From assembly GCA_012511005.1 (NCBI GenBank), contig JAAZGX010000117.1, forward strand, positions 1-7,253: DNA of 7,253 nucleotides, given 5' to 3'. Below the pieces are notes generated by a model, which searched no databases, was not told where the DNA came from, and saw only the letters and a list, made by a program, of their open reading frames with translations. The translations under genes and the position numbers were made by a program. Below are positions 1 through 5,667 of this stretch, piece after piece (within the stretch, counting starts at the first letter, position 1; every line of letters starts with the position of its first letter). This DNA is from Clostridiales bacterium (GTDB taxonomy: Bacteria; Bacillota; Clostridia; Oscillospirales; Acutalibacteraceae).

Positions 1-646
1 CTTTTATTGTGTCTTCTATCTCAATTTGAAGTTTCTTAATATCTTCTATACCTTGATTTATTGCTTCCACAAGATTATTATCATGCTCTGAAATCCGGTT
101 AAGAAGCTCAATTTGCGACAGAAATGTTTCATACTCAAATGTATCTGAGGAAAGCACAAGCTCTAAATTTGAAGTAGGTCCCGCAAGGTAAAGCGCGCGT
201 ATCCTTTGCCCTAACCTTGTATATGTTTCAGCGATTTCAAGCTGTTTTTTTACAATTTCGTCATCGTAACGCTTTATATCATTTTCAAGCTTTTTTATTT
301 GCTTTTCTAAAGTGCTTATTTCATCGTTCACTTTATTTATTTGCGACTGAACTTCGGCTATACCTTTATTCATTAAATCAATTTTTGATTGAACGGCGTC
401 AACTTGCCCTTGAAGCTCGTCTATGTACTGCTGCTGACCATCCGCTTTCTTTTTCAGGTCGGCGAGTTTACCCTTATTCGCATCAATCTTTTTTTGTATT
501 TCATCTATTTCCTTTTCAAGCTGACCCGCCTGTGCTTTATCTGCATCTGTCACCGCCTCTACGGTTATGACTGCTGAAAACAAGCATATTGCCAAAGACA
601 TTATAAGCGTTAAAGATATGATTGTTTTGAGCTTTTTATTATTCAT
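1..646 (-). CDS. Secreted coiled-coil murein hydrolase / hydrolase activator (PcsB/EnvC-like N-terminal part), 3' end off the window
   Basis: The first 215 residues are visible; the C-terminal part lies beyond the left edge. Residues 1-31 form a signal peptide (NNKK..LK, then a hydrophobic stretch ending near AVITVEA). Residues 35-140 are a long heptad-rich coiled coil full of K, E, Q and I. Residues 141-190 (RLGQRIRALYLAG, LVLSSDTFEYETF, LLNRISEHD) match the conserved segment of PcsB/CwlO/EnvC-type proteins, where the coiled coil docks to FtsX. A second coiled coil starts near 190. The family's catalytic domain (M23, CHAP or NlpC/P60) would be C-terminal, so the enzyme class cannot be seen; M23 is my guess. 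The ATG overlaps the end of ftsX by 8 bases and follows AAGGGAG at an 11-base spacing. Its place right after ftsEX suggests that it is the hydrolase FtsEX controls at the septum. Confidence is high for the domain type and lower for the exact enzyme. Confidence 0.85.
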   Translation of the reverse strand, partial: MNNKKLKTIISLTLIMSLAICLFSAVITVEAVTDADKAQAGQLEKEIDEIQKKIDANKGKLADLKKKADGQQQYIDELQGQVDAVQSKIDLMNKGIAEVQSQINKVNDEISTLEKQIKKLENDIKRYDDEIVKKQLEIAETYTRLGQRIRALYLAGPTSNLELVLSSDTFEYETFLSQIELLNRISEHDNNLVEAINQGIEDIKKLQIEIEDTIK

Positions 647-1553
647 CACAAACAACACTCCCTTGCTCTTTTAAATATTTACCCATAGAAAATGCACTTC
701 CAAATGAGCCTGTAAATACACCCACAAGTACAAAGCCGAAAAGCAAATGCAATGCATACCTTGTGAAAGGCACGGGTGTGCCGCCTATCACTGAAAGCAA
801 ATTAGTGAAAACGCTTGCCGCTAACTCATAAAGTCCCCATACGATTGTCAGTGAAAAAACACCGGATATAATTCCGAGTAAAACACCCTCAACCATAAAA
901 GGAAATCGTATAAATGAATTAGTGGCGCCCACGGCTTTCATTATGCTAATCTCAAGCCGTCTGCTGAACATCGTAATACGAACGGTGTTAGCAACTATAA
1001 AAATAGCAACTATAAATAACAGCGCGACAAGCCCTATCGAAACATATGTAACGGATGACCTTATAACTATCAGTTTGTTTGCAAGGTCGCCGCTTTCTCT
1101 TATTCTTAAAATATTCTGATATCCTTTTATTTCATTTACGGTTTCAGTAAACTTTGCCATATCGGAAATTTTCACTTTGTATGCATTCGGTAAAATAGAT
1201 GCGTCTAACGCGCCAAGATATTCGGCGCCGTCGCCAAGTTTTTTTAGCTGTTCCTCAAACGCTTGCTCTCTCGGTATAAATATTACCTCGGATACATTAG
1301 CTGTGCGCTCTAACTCCACTTTTAAGACTGAGGTTTCATATTCAGATGCCTCATCCTTAACATATACCATAATAACATTTTGACCCTCGACAATGTCAAG
1401 CATTGATTCGATATTCAAAATAACCATAGCGGCGCAACCAACTATTAGAAGGCAAGCCATTAAAACCGCAACAGACGCGAGCGACATAAGCCGGTTTACC
1501 CAAATACTTCTAAAGCCCTCTTTCACAAGGTATCTAAAACTACTGCTTCTCAT
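639..1553 (-). CDS. ftsX: Cell division protein FtsX (permease-like subunit of FtsEX)
   Basis: The 304-residue protein has the usual length and layout of FtsX. A cytoplasmic N-terminus (residues 1-22, with FRYLVKEGFRSIWVNRLMS typical of the family) leads to TM1 (about 24-46). A large extracellular domain follows (about 50-168), including the IPREQAFEEQLKKLG region seen in many FtsX proteins. Three more membrane helices lie at about 170-192, 218-245 and 266-288. The cytoplasmic loop FSRRLEISIMKAVGAT (about 197-211) is the FtsX/MacB coupling segment that meets the ATPase. FtsX carries the conformational change driven by FtsE across the membrane to a murein hydrolase. The ATG shares the sequence ATGA with the ftsE stop codon, and the gene ends 8 bases inside the next gene. 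All three are therefore probably translated from one message. Confidence 0.96.
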   Translation of the reverse strand: MRSSSFRYLVKEGFRSIWVNRLMSLASVAVLMACLLIVGCAAMVILNIESMLDIVEGQNVIMVYVKDEASEYETSVLKVELERTANVSEVIFIPREQAFEEQLKKLGDGAEYLGALDASILPNAYKVKISDMAKFTETVNEIKGYQNILRIRESGDLANKLIVIRSSVTYVSIGLVALLFIVAIFIVANTVRITMFSRRLEISIMKAVGATNSFIRFPFMVEGVLLGIISGVFSLTIVWGLYELAASVFTNLLSVIGGTPVPFTRYALHLLFGFVLVGVFTGSFGSAFSMGKYLKEQGSVVCDE

Positions 1554-2503
1554 TCAACATCACCCGTCTTTTCCGCCTCGTCACTTTTCGTTTCAGGCTC
1601 TTGTATGCCCTTTGTATCTAAAGAAGAAGGCTCATCCCCTTTTGCTTCGTCTTCGGGAAGTTCATTTTCCGGTAAAGCGTCTTCACTCTCCGACTGAGGC
1701 GGCTCCTGCTCTATAGCTTCAACACCGTATGTACGCATAAGATACTCAAAATCTAAATCGTTTTTAGGGTCAGAGTAGTATGTACCCTCCCTTTCCTCTT
1801 GCGGTTCTTTTGTATGTACATCCGAAAGCTGCGAAGCGTCCTCCGTATCTGCCACAACCTTGCCCTGCTCAATCTTTATAACACGCTTGTTAAATTGTTT
1901 AACGAGTGAATGCTCATGTGTTACCATAACGACCGTTGTACCCTCTGCATTGATATGATTTAAGAGGTCTACAATTTCATAAGACATTTGAGGGTCAATA
2001 TTTCCCGTAGGCTCGTCCGCTATAATTATGCCCGCGTTATTTGACAAGGCTCTGGCTAAAGCTACCCTTTGCTGCTCACCGCCTGAAAGCTGATTAGGCA
2101 AACTTTTTGCCTTTGAGGCAAGCCCCACAAGCCCCAAAAGATAGGGAACGCGCTTTCGGATTTCAGATTCCTTTGAACCTATGGCGCGCATAGCAAACGC
2201 TATATTATCGTAAACGGACATATTGGGAATTAGGCGAAAGTCTTGAAACACAACACCAAGAGTACGGCGAAAATAAGGTATTTTCTTCGCCTTCATAGTA
2301 TTTAACTCATACTCATTTACCGATATTGTCCCCGAAGTAGGCACTTCCTCACGCATAATAAGCTTTAGGAAAGTGCTTTTTCCCGCGCCGGAGGAGCCGA
2401 CGATAAATACAAATTCGCCTTTTTCAATTTTAATATTTACATTCTGAAGGGCTTTGACGCCGGTGTCGTCATAAACCTTCGTGACATTAGAAAACTCAAT
2501 CAA
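1550..2503 (-). CDS. ftsE: Cell division ATP-binding protein FtsE with an acidic C-terminal extension; TTG start proposed
   Basis: This is the ABC ATPase of the FtsEX complex. Numbered from the proposed start (317 residues), it shows Walker A GSSGAGKS (36-43), a Q-loop Gln at about 87, the signature LSGGE (139-143), Walker B IIIADEP (159-165) and the H-loop His at about 196. The text around Walker A (FVFIVGSSGAGKSTFLKLI) is typical of Gram-positive FtsE. FtsE normally begins M-I-x-F, and here a TTG codon at 2503-2501 precedes IEF. The frame stays open up to a TTG at 2548, but that codon lies inside a palindrome upstream of the likely transcription start. GTG codons at 2515 and 2512 are alternatives. 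The ribosome binding site is weak (GGTGTGG). Known FtsE proteins are about 220-230 residues; here about 100 more follow, one third Asp/Glu. The stop codon overlaps the ftsX start (ATGA). Confidence 0.95.
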   Translation of the reverse strand: MIEFSNVTKVYDDTGVKALQNVNIKIEKGEFVFIVGSSGAGKSTFLKLIMREEVPTSGTISVNEYELNTMKAKKIPYFRRTLGVVFQDFRLIPNMSVYDNIAFAMRAIGSKESEIRKRVPYLLGLVGLASKAKSLPNQLSGGEQQRVALARALSNNAGIIIADEPTGNIDPQMSYEIVDLLNHINAEGTTVVMVTHEHSLVKQFNKRVIKIEQGKVVADTEDASQLSDVHTKEPQEEREGTYYSDPKNDLDFEYLMRTYGVEAIEQEPPQSESEDALPENELPEDEAKGDEPSSLDTKGIQEPETKSDEAEKTGDVE

Positions 2504-2536
2504 AAACCACACCACATTCCATAAGTCTTTACCTAC

Positions 2537-2566
2537 ATCATACCACAACCGGTAACATAATGTAAC
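2537..2566 (-). promoter_or_regulatory. Candidate sigmaA promoter of the ftsEX operon (extended -10)
   Basis: On the minus strand TGGTATGAT is an extended -10 element: TGn at 2545-2543 followed directly by TATGAT at 2542-2537. A weaker -35, GTTACA (2566-2561), lies 18 bases upstream. Transcription would begin near 2530, giving a leader of about 27 bases before the proposed TTG start of ftsE. The palindrome at 2541-2577 covers the -35 and the whole spacer, so a bound protein would block RNA polymerase. This is read from the sequence only. Confidence 0.5.
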
Positions 2567-2577
2567 CGGTTGTAGTA
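2541..2577. promoter_or_regulatory. 37-bp near-perfect palindrome, probable operator upstream of ftsE
   Basis: The core is ACAACCGGTAACAT, one central A (2559), then ATGTAACCGGTTGT: two 14-base arms (2545-2558 and 2560-2573) with a single mismatch. Three of the next four flanking pairs also match, which extends the symmetry to 2541-2577. Each arm contains its own small palindrome (ACCGGT at 2548-2553, AACCGGTT at 2564-2571), with centres 17 bp apart. It may therefore be one large site or two adjacent dimer sites. A central CCGG with such flanks resembles LacI/GalR-family operators such as that of GntR (from memory). It overlaps the candidate ftsE promoter. No T-run follows on either strand, so a terminator is unlikely. 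The adjacent CdaR/PucR-type regulator is one candidate ligand, but an unlinked repressor is equally possible. Confidence 0.55.
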
Positions 2578-2612
2578 AATTTGTAATAATTTAATTTTTG
2601 GTAAAAATGAAG

Positions 2613-3698
2613 CTAATATTTAACCGGTCTTGCGTTCAGGTACTTTTTAACCATAAGCGCTACCTTAAATACAATAGCATCGTCAAATTCCCGAAGGTCA
2701 AGCCCCGTTATTTTTTTAATTTTCTCAAGCCTGTACACAAGCGTATTTCTATGAACGAATAGTTTACGAGAGGTTTCTGAAACATTCAGATTGTTTTCAA
2801 AAAACTTGTGTATTGTAAAAAGCGTTTCCTCGTCAAGCGTTTCAATAGAATCTTTCTTAAATACTTCTTTTAAGAAAATCTCACAAAGTGTAGTAGGAAG
2901 CTGGTAAATAAGCCTTGCGATACCAAGATGCTCATAGCTGATAATGTTCTTTTCCGTGTCAAACACTTTCCCAACCTCAAGAGAAACCTGCGCCTCTTTA
3001 AATGAGCGGGCAAGGTCCCTTATCCCAACAACGGTTGTACCGATACCAACTAAAGAGCGTGTGTACAGCTCTGTTGAAAGTGCGTCAGATATAGAGCGGG
3101 CAAGCTTTTCAAGGTCTTTCGTGTCATTTTCCGGCTTGACCTCTTTTACAAGAGCAATATCCGTTTCGCTGACATTAATGACAAAATCCTTAGACTTGTC
3201 CGGAAAAAGGCTTTGAACTATATCAAAAAGAGAAACATCTTCCCTGTCAGGTACTCTTATTAAAAGCACGGCTCTTTGCGCCTCATTATTAAAATGAAGC
3301 TCCCTTGATTTTAAATATATGTCTCCCGGCAAAATATTGTCAAGGATTATATTCTTTATAAAGTTTCCCCTGTCATATTTTTCGTCATAATGCTGTTTTA
3401 TGCTGCTTAAAGTTATGGACAGAATTCCCGAATAGGTTTTTGCCGTCTCATCATTTCCTTCAACAAATACAGCATATTCCGGAGACATAGGCGCGCCCAC
3501 CATTTGATAAATATACCCATTATATTCAAAAAGCTCTGACGATGCCAACACCTGAGAAACAGTAACCTCCTGCACTTCTCCAATTCTGCTAAGCTCACTG
3601 CATGATATAACTGTTCCTGATTCATCTATAATACCGATTGTTCTATCAACCACATCCCGCATTTGATGCATGACGCCCTGAAACAATCTATTAGACAT
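2613..3698 (-). CDS. CdaR/PucR-family transcriptional regulator
   Basis: This 361-residue protein has the layout of the CdaR (sugar diacid regulator)/PucR family. An N-terminal sensor-like domain comes first (about 5-80; VVDRTIGIIDESGTVISCSELSRIGE resembles the diacid-recognition domain). A middle GGDEF-like domain without the GGDEF motif follows (about 138-255; AVLLIRVP, then GIGTTVVGIRDLARSFKEAQVSLE). The C-terminal PucR helix-turn-helix is at about 295-354 (FFENNLNVSETSRKLFVHRNTLVYRLEKIKKITGLDL), which is the diagnostic motif. The start is firm: ATG at 3698 follows TGGAGG at a 7-base spacing. The ligand is unknown, since family members sense diverse metabolites. It lies directly upstream of ftsE in the same orientation, with 109 bases between its stop and the proposed ftsE start. 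I recall similar regulator-ftsEX neighbourhoods in other Clostridia. I infer, without proof, that it senses a metabolic or envelope signal and controls ftsEX or itself. Confidence 0.88.
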   Translation of the reverse strand: MSNRLFQGVMHQMRDVVDRTIGIIDESGTVISCSELSRIGEVQEVTVSQVLASSELFEYNGYIYQMVGAPMSPEYAVFVEGNDETAKTYSGILSITLSSIKQHYDEKYDRGNFIKNIILDNILPGDIYLKSRELHFNNEAQRAVLLIRVPDREDVSLFDIVQSLFPDKSKDFVINVSETDIALVKEVKPENDTKDLEKLARSISDALSTELYTRSLVGIGTTVVGIRDLARSFKEAQVSLEVGKVFDTEKNIISYEHLGIARLIYQLPTTLCEIFLKEVFKKDSIETLDEETLFTIHKFFENNLNVSETSRKLFVHRNTLVYRLEKIKKITGLDLREFDDAIVFKVALMVKKYLNARPVKY

Positions 3699-3702
3699 AA
3701 AG

Positions 3703-3742
3703 CAACCTCCAATATATTAATCACATTACTATTATGATTATA
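3703..3742 (-). promoter_or_regulatory. Leader of the CdaR/PucR-type gene: -10 candidate and strong ribosome binding site
   Basis: On the minus strand a perfect TATAAT lies at 3742-3737, about 40 bases before the ATG at 3698, and TGGAGG (3711-3706) is the ribosome binding site. I see no good -35 at 16-18 bases upstream, so the promoter is tentative (it might need an activator). The ribosome binding site itself is clear and fixes the start of the gene. Confidence 0.4.
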
Positions 3743-3809
3743 CATTTTACACAATATAGCACAGTTTTGCAAGCATAATTTTCACAAATCGAGTTTTTTT
3801 AATTAAAAC

Positions 3810-3876
3810 AGCCGATTTTTATCGAAAAAGTTAATACCGTATAACCGGGAACATTAAAGAACCCTGTCATACGGCT
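3810..3876 (-). other. Imperfect stem-loop, possible terminator or structured leader RNA
   Basis: On the minus strand CCGTAT (3874-3869) can pair with ATACGG (3842-3837). An inner GGG/CCC helix (3864-3862 with 3849-3847) sits inside, separated by unpaired GACA and GGTT. TATTAAC and then five T follow, so it could end transcripts coming from the prepilin peptidase and DUF4830 genes. A second pairing competes with it: AGCCG (3876-3872) is complementary to CGGCT (3814-3810), which is followed by GTTTT and sits next to a small CGAT-AAAA-ATCG hairpin. Mutually exclusive pairings also occur in attenuators, but the helices are short. In the roughly 300 bases 3740-4039 I see no intact gene, only this element and the remnant at 3903-4028. 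Confidence 0.3.
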
Positions 3877-3902
3877 ACTTTTATTGATAATTATAAAATA
3901 AG

Positions 3903-4028
3903 TTAATATTTACCTATAAGTGATAATTCATCTTTAGTAATGCGCCTTGAATTGCCCTAACTGAGAGTATCGTCAAGAGCTATGCCCCGTATTTCTACTC
4001 TTTTAGCTATGATACCGTCAAACCCAAT
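3903..4028 (-). pseudogene. Possible decayed coding remnant with an in-frame TAG
   Basis: Just downstream of the DUF4830-like gene one minus-strand frame reads IGFDGIIAKRVEIRGIALDD-TLS, a TAG (3959-3957), then GNSRRITKDELSLIGKY and TAA (3905-3903). The text is rich in charged residues and looks like the C-terminus of a real cytoplasmic protein. It has no start codon of its own: a TAA (4031-4029) lies immediately upstream, and there is no ribosome binding site. I do not recognise the family. The best reading is the eroded 3' end of a gene whose front part was deleted, perhaps when the neighbouring genes came to lie here. Chance is possible, because only about 40 codons are involved. Confidence 0.3.
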
Positions 4029-4039
4029 TTATAAACATC

Positions 4040-4588
4040 CTATTTCTTTGTCATATCCGCGGTTGCGCTGACGGCGGTTTCTGATGAGCTTTCTGTTGAT
4101 GTATCTTTGCCTTTTTCAATAAATCCATGCATAAATCCGTCAAGCTCCACAGAAGAAACATCTCCGCCTATTATAAGCCCGTTAAATACAAGAATATTCG
4201 CACGAATGGCATCAGAACTTTCACCATAGTCGGGATAATTCGTAACTTTGTATGTCCATTTCTTAACTCGTTTGCCGCTATAAGACTGCAAATCAAAGCC
4301 CTGTTTTATTTGTATTTCGTTATAATCTTTATATACCTCGTCAAATTCCACCGGTATTATTATCTCTGTTACCTCTAAAGGCTCCTCGTCAACACTTAAC
4401 CCGCAGTTATGAAGAAACTCTATTCTCTCACTTGAAGTGCCGCCTTTAATCTTTACGGGTAATAAAGACTCTGTGTTTGCATTTCTTCTTTTAACTGTAA
4501 AGAAAATTGCCGCGCCTACTAAAATTGCTGCCGCTAATATTATAGCGATAATCTTAAACTTTGATGAACGAATTGACATTACAAGCAT
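4040..4588 (-). CDS. Single-pass membrane protein resembling DUF4830
   Basis: The 182-residue protein has a short basic N-terminus (MSIRSSKFK), one membrane helix (about 12-32) and a positively charged stop (VKRRN). This predicts an anchored protein whose C-terminal domain lies outside the cell. Residues 51-157 resemble DUF4830 of Clostridia: TSSERIEFLHNCGLSVDEEP, then IIIPVEFDEVYKDYNEIQIKQGFDL, YKVTNYP and the strongly patterned VFNGLIIGGDVSSVELDGFMHGF. That identification is from memory of the family. The Ser/Thr-rich tail (162-182) is probably disordered. No function is known for the domain. The first ATG is chosen because AAAGGAG precedes it at a 9-base spacing; the second ATG, three codons on, is too far away. 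It follows the prepilin peptidase by 70 bases in the same direction and may share its message. Confidence 0.7.
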   Translation of the reverse strand: MLVMSIRSSKFKIIAIILAAAILVGAAIFFTVKRRNANTESLLPVKIKGGTSSERIEFLHNCGLSVDEEPLEVTEIIIPVEFDEVYKDYNEIQIKQGFDLQSYSGKRVKKWTYKVTNYPDYGESSDAIRANILVFNGLIIGGDVSSVELDGFMHGFIEKGKDTSTESSSETAVSATADMTKK

Positions 4589-4658
4589 TTTTACAGCTCC
4601 TTTCTAAGATATGAATATGCCGTGAAGCTGTATAAAATGTAAGCTTGATAAAAAAAGT

Positions 4659-5471
4659 TTATAAAATCGAAAGATACGCTTCTATCAAGCTGTCACCCAC
4701 AAACATTGACAGCACTATGCCTATTGATAAAAACGGTCCGAACGGAACTGCGCCTCTCATCTTCGTTTTATTAATTAGTTTTGATAAAAGTGAGTATAAC
4801 ACTCCCGCAAACGCACCTAAAAACAGTGATAAAATAATTAATTTCCAACCGAGCAAAAACCCTGCCGCCGCCATAAGCTTGACATCGCCGCCTCCCATGG
4901 CTCTTCCGCCTGAAATTACGCCGATTAGAAAAAACAGTCCTCCTACCGCAAAAATACCTATAACTCTGTTTAATAGCTTTTGCCACTCAAAACCATCGTT
5001 TATTATCTCATCTATAAAGACTAAAATTCCGCCTATAAATATTGTTATCCACATAGAGTCGGGGATTATTTGATGCTCTAAATCCACAAACGATAAAACT
5101 ATAAGCGCTGAAATAGCGGCAAACCACCCTAAAAGAGCGATAGAAAAGCCCGAAAGACCGTTGCCGCCCGCAATAAAAATATAAATAAGCACATATAAAG
5201 TGCCGTTTAACGCCTCAACGAGAGGGTACCTTGCTGATATTTTTGCTTTGCAGTATCTGCATTTCCCTAAAAGAAAAAGCCAGCTAAAAAGCGGAAAAAG
5301 GTCTTTAGAATGAAGCTCGTGACGGCACGATACACAAATAGAGCGCCCTTTTTTAAAGGACATTGCGATAGGGAGCCTGTAAATGAGCATATTAAGAAAA
5401 CTGCCTATAATAATTCCGAATAAAAATACAATTATTGAAAAGTATGCAGTAAATAAAGCGTTGTAATTAAT
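4659..5471 (-). CDS. Prepilin peptidase (A24 family, PilD/ComC type), probable ATT start
   Basis: This integral membrane aspartyl protease cleaves, and in the PilD type N-methylates, class III signal peptides of type IV pilins and pseudopilins. From the proposed start it has 270 residues. TM1 ends in IIIGSFLNMLIYRLP, the family's opening motif. Four zinc-binding cysteines occur as CVSC (46-49) and CRYC (71-74), the mark of bifunctional enzymes. The catalytic aspartates are in VDLEHQIIPD (about D130) and GGGDVK (about D196). Several more membrane helices follow, with VPFGPFL near the end. The first in-frame ATG (5390) would delete GSFLN and most of TM1. Upstream of it only ATT at 5471-5469 sits at a normal distance (7 bases) from a strong AGGGGAG, and an in-frame TAG (5486-5484) closes the frame. 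No ATG, GTG or TTG lies between. No pilin gene is visible in the window. Confidence 0.93.
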   Translation of the reverse strand: MNYNALFTAYFSIIVFLFGIIIGSFLNMLIYRLPIAMSFKKGRSICVSCRHELHSKDLFPLFSWLFLLGKCRYCKAKISARYPLVEALNGTLYVLIYIFIAGGNGLSGFSIALLGWFAAISALIVLSFVDLEHQIIPDSMWITIFIGGILVFIDEIINDGFEWQKLLNRVIGIFAVGGLFFLIGVISGGRAMGGGDVKLMAAAGFLLGWKLIILSLFLGAFAGVLYSLLSKLINKTKMRGAVPFGPFLSIGIVLSMFVGDSLIEAYLSIL

Positions 5472-5478
5472 AAAACCA

Positions 5479-5485
5479 CTCCCCT
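5479..5485 (-). promoter_or_regulatory. Ribosome binding site that decides the prepilin peptidase start
   Basis: AGGGGAG on the minus strand lies 7 bases before the ATT codon at 5471. This is the only good ribosome binding site upstream of the conserved GSFLN motif. It sits immediately after the stop codon TAG (5486-5484) that closes the frame. Its place about 5-10 bases into the predicted transcript supports initiation here and not at ATG 5390. Confidence 0.65.
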
Positions 5486-5496
5486 ACTTTTATAAA

Positions 5497-5525
5497 ATTA
5501 TAAATCTTGCCTTGATATAAGTCAA
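5497..5525 (-). promoter_or_regulatory. sigmaA-type promoter of the prepilin peptidase gene
   Basis: On the minus strand TTGACT (5525-5520) and TATAAT (5502-5497) are separated by exactly 17 bases, close to the consensus. Transcription would start near 5490, leaving a leader of about 20 bases before the ATT start. A short inverted repeat, CTTGA-6 bases-TCAAG (5511-5526), overlaps the -35 and could be a small operator or chance. Confidence 0.75.
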
Positions 5526-5605
5526 GACAAATAACATTTCACATCCATTTAATTAAAATTTCACTACTTTTTGTATGTATTATACTAAATAAATGGGACT
5601 TTCTA

Positions 5606-5634
5606 TTGTTTTTTTTCGCCGTCTGTGATATATT
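5606..5634 (+). promoter_or_regulatory. sigmaA-type promoter of the alpha/beta hydrolase gene (extended -10)
   Basis: TTGTTT (5606-5611) and TATATT (5629-5634) are 17 bases apart. TGA (5626-5628) directly before the -10 gives the extended TGn form. Transcription would start near 5641. AAGGAGGA (5652-5659) is a strong ribosome binding site 8 bases before the ATG at 5668. This promoter and the divergent one at 5497-5525 are about 80 bases apart. Confidence 0.7.
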
Positions 5635-5667
5635 GTACAAGTAGATATTTTAAGGAGGACATATAAT

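Noticed and set aside
217..577. Plus-strand open frames opposite the coiled-coil gene
   Set aside because: They are antisense to a well-supported signal peptide and coiled-coil coding region and encode F/L/Y-rich text typical of a shadow frame.
2504..2548. Longer FtsE starting at TTG 2548
   Set aside because: It would add 15 residues of no family likeness, start inside the palindrome and lie upstream of the predicted transcription start.
2541..2577. Palindrome as a Rho-independent terminator of the CdaR/PucR-type gene
   Set aside because: No run of T follows the stem on either strand, and it overlaps a good extended -10 element.
3954..4025. TPP riboswitch or other known riboswitch suggested by CTGAGAG on the plus strand
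   Set aside because: The remaining conserved blocks (for example ACCTGAT and the second helix) are missing, and the same stretch reads better as coding remnant on the minus strand.
4622..4650. AAGCT...AGCTT inverted repeat between the prepilin peptidase and the DUF4830-like gene as a terminator
   Set aside because: The stem is only five AT-rich pairs with a 12-base loop and no T-run after it on the minus strand.
4645..5073. Plus-strand 142-codon open frame opposite the prepilin peptidase
   Set aside because: It is antisense to the catalytic part of the peptidase and has no ribosome binding site or recognisable domain.
4659..5390. Prepilin peptidase starting at the first ATG (5390)
   Set aside because: It lacks a ribosome binding site and removes the conserved GSFLN motif and most of the first membrane helix, which are encoded in frame upstream.
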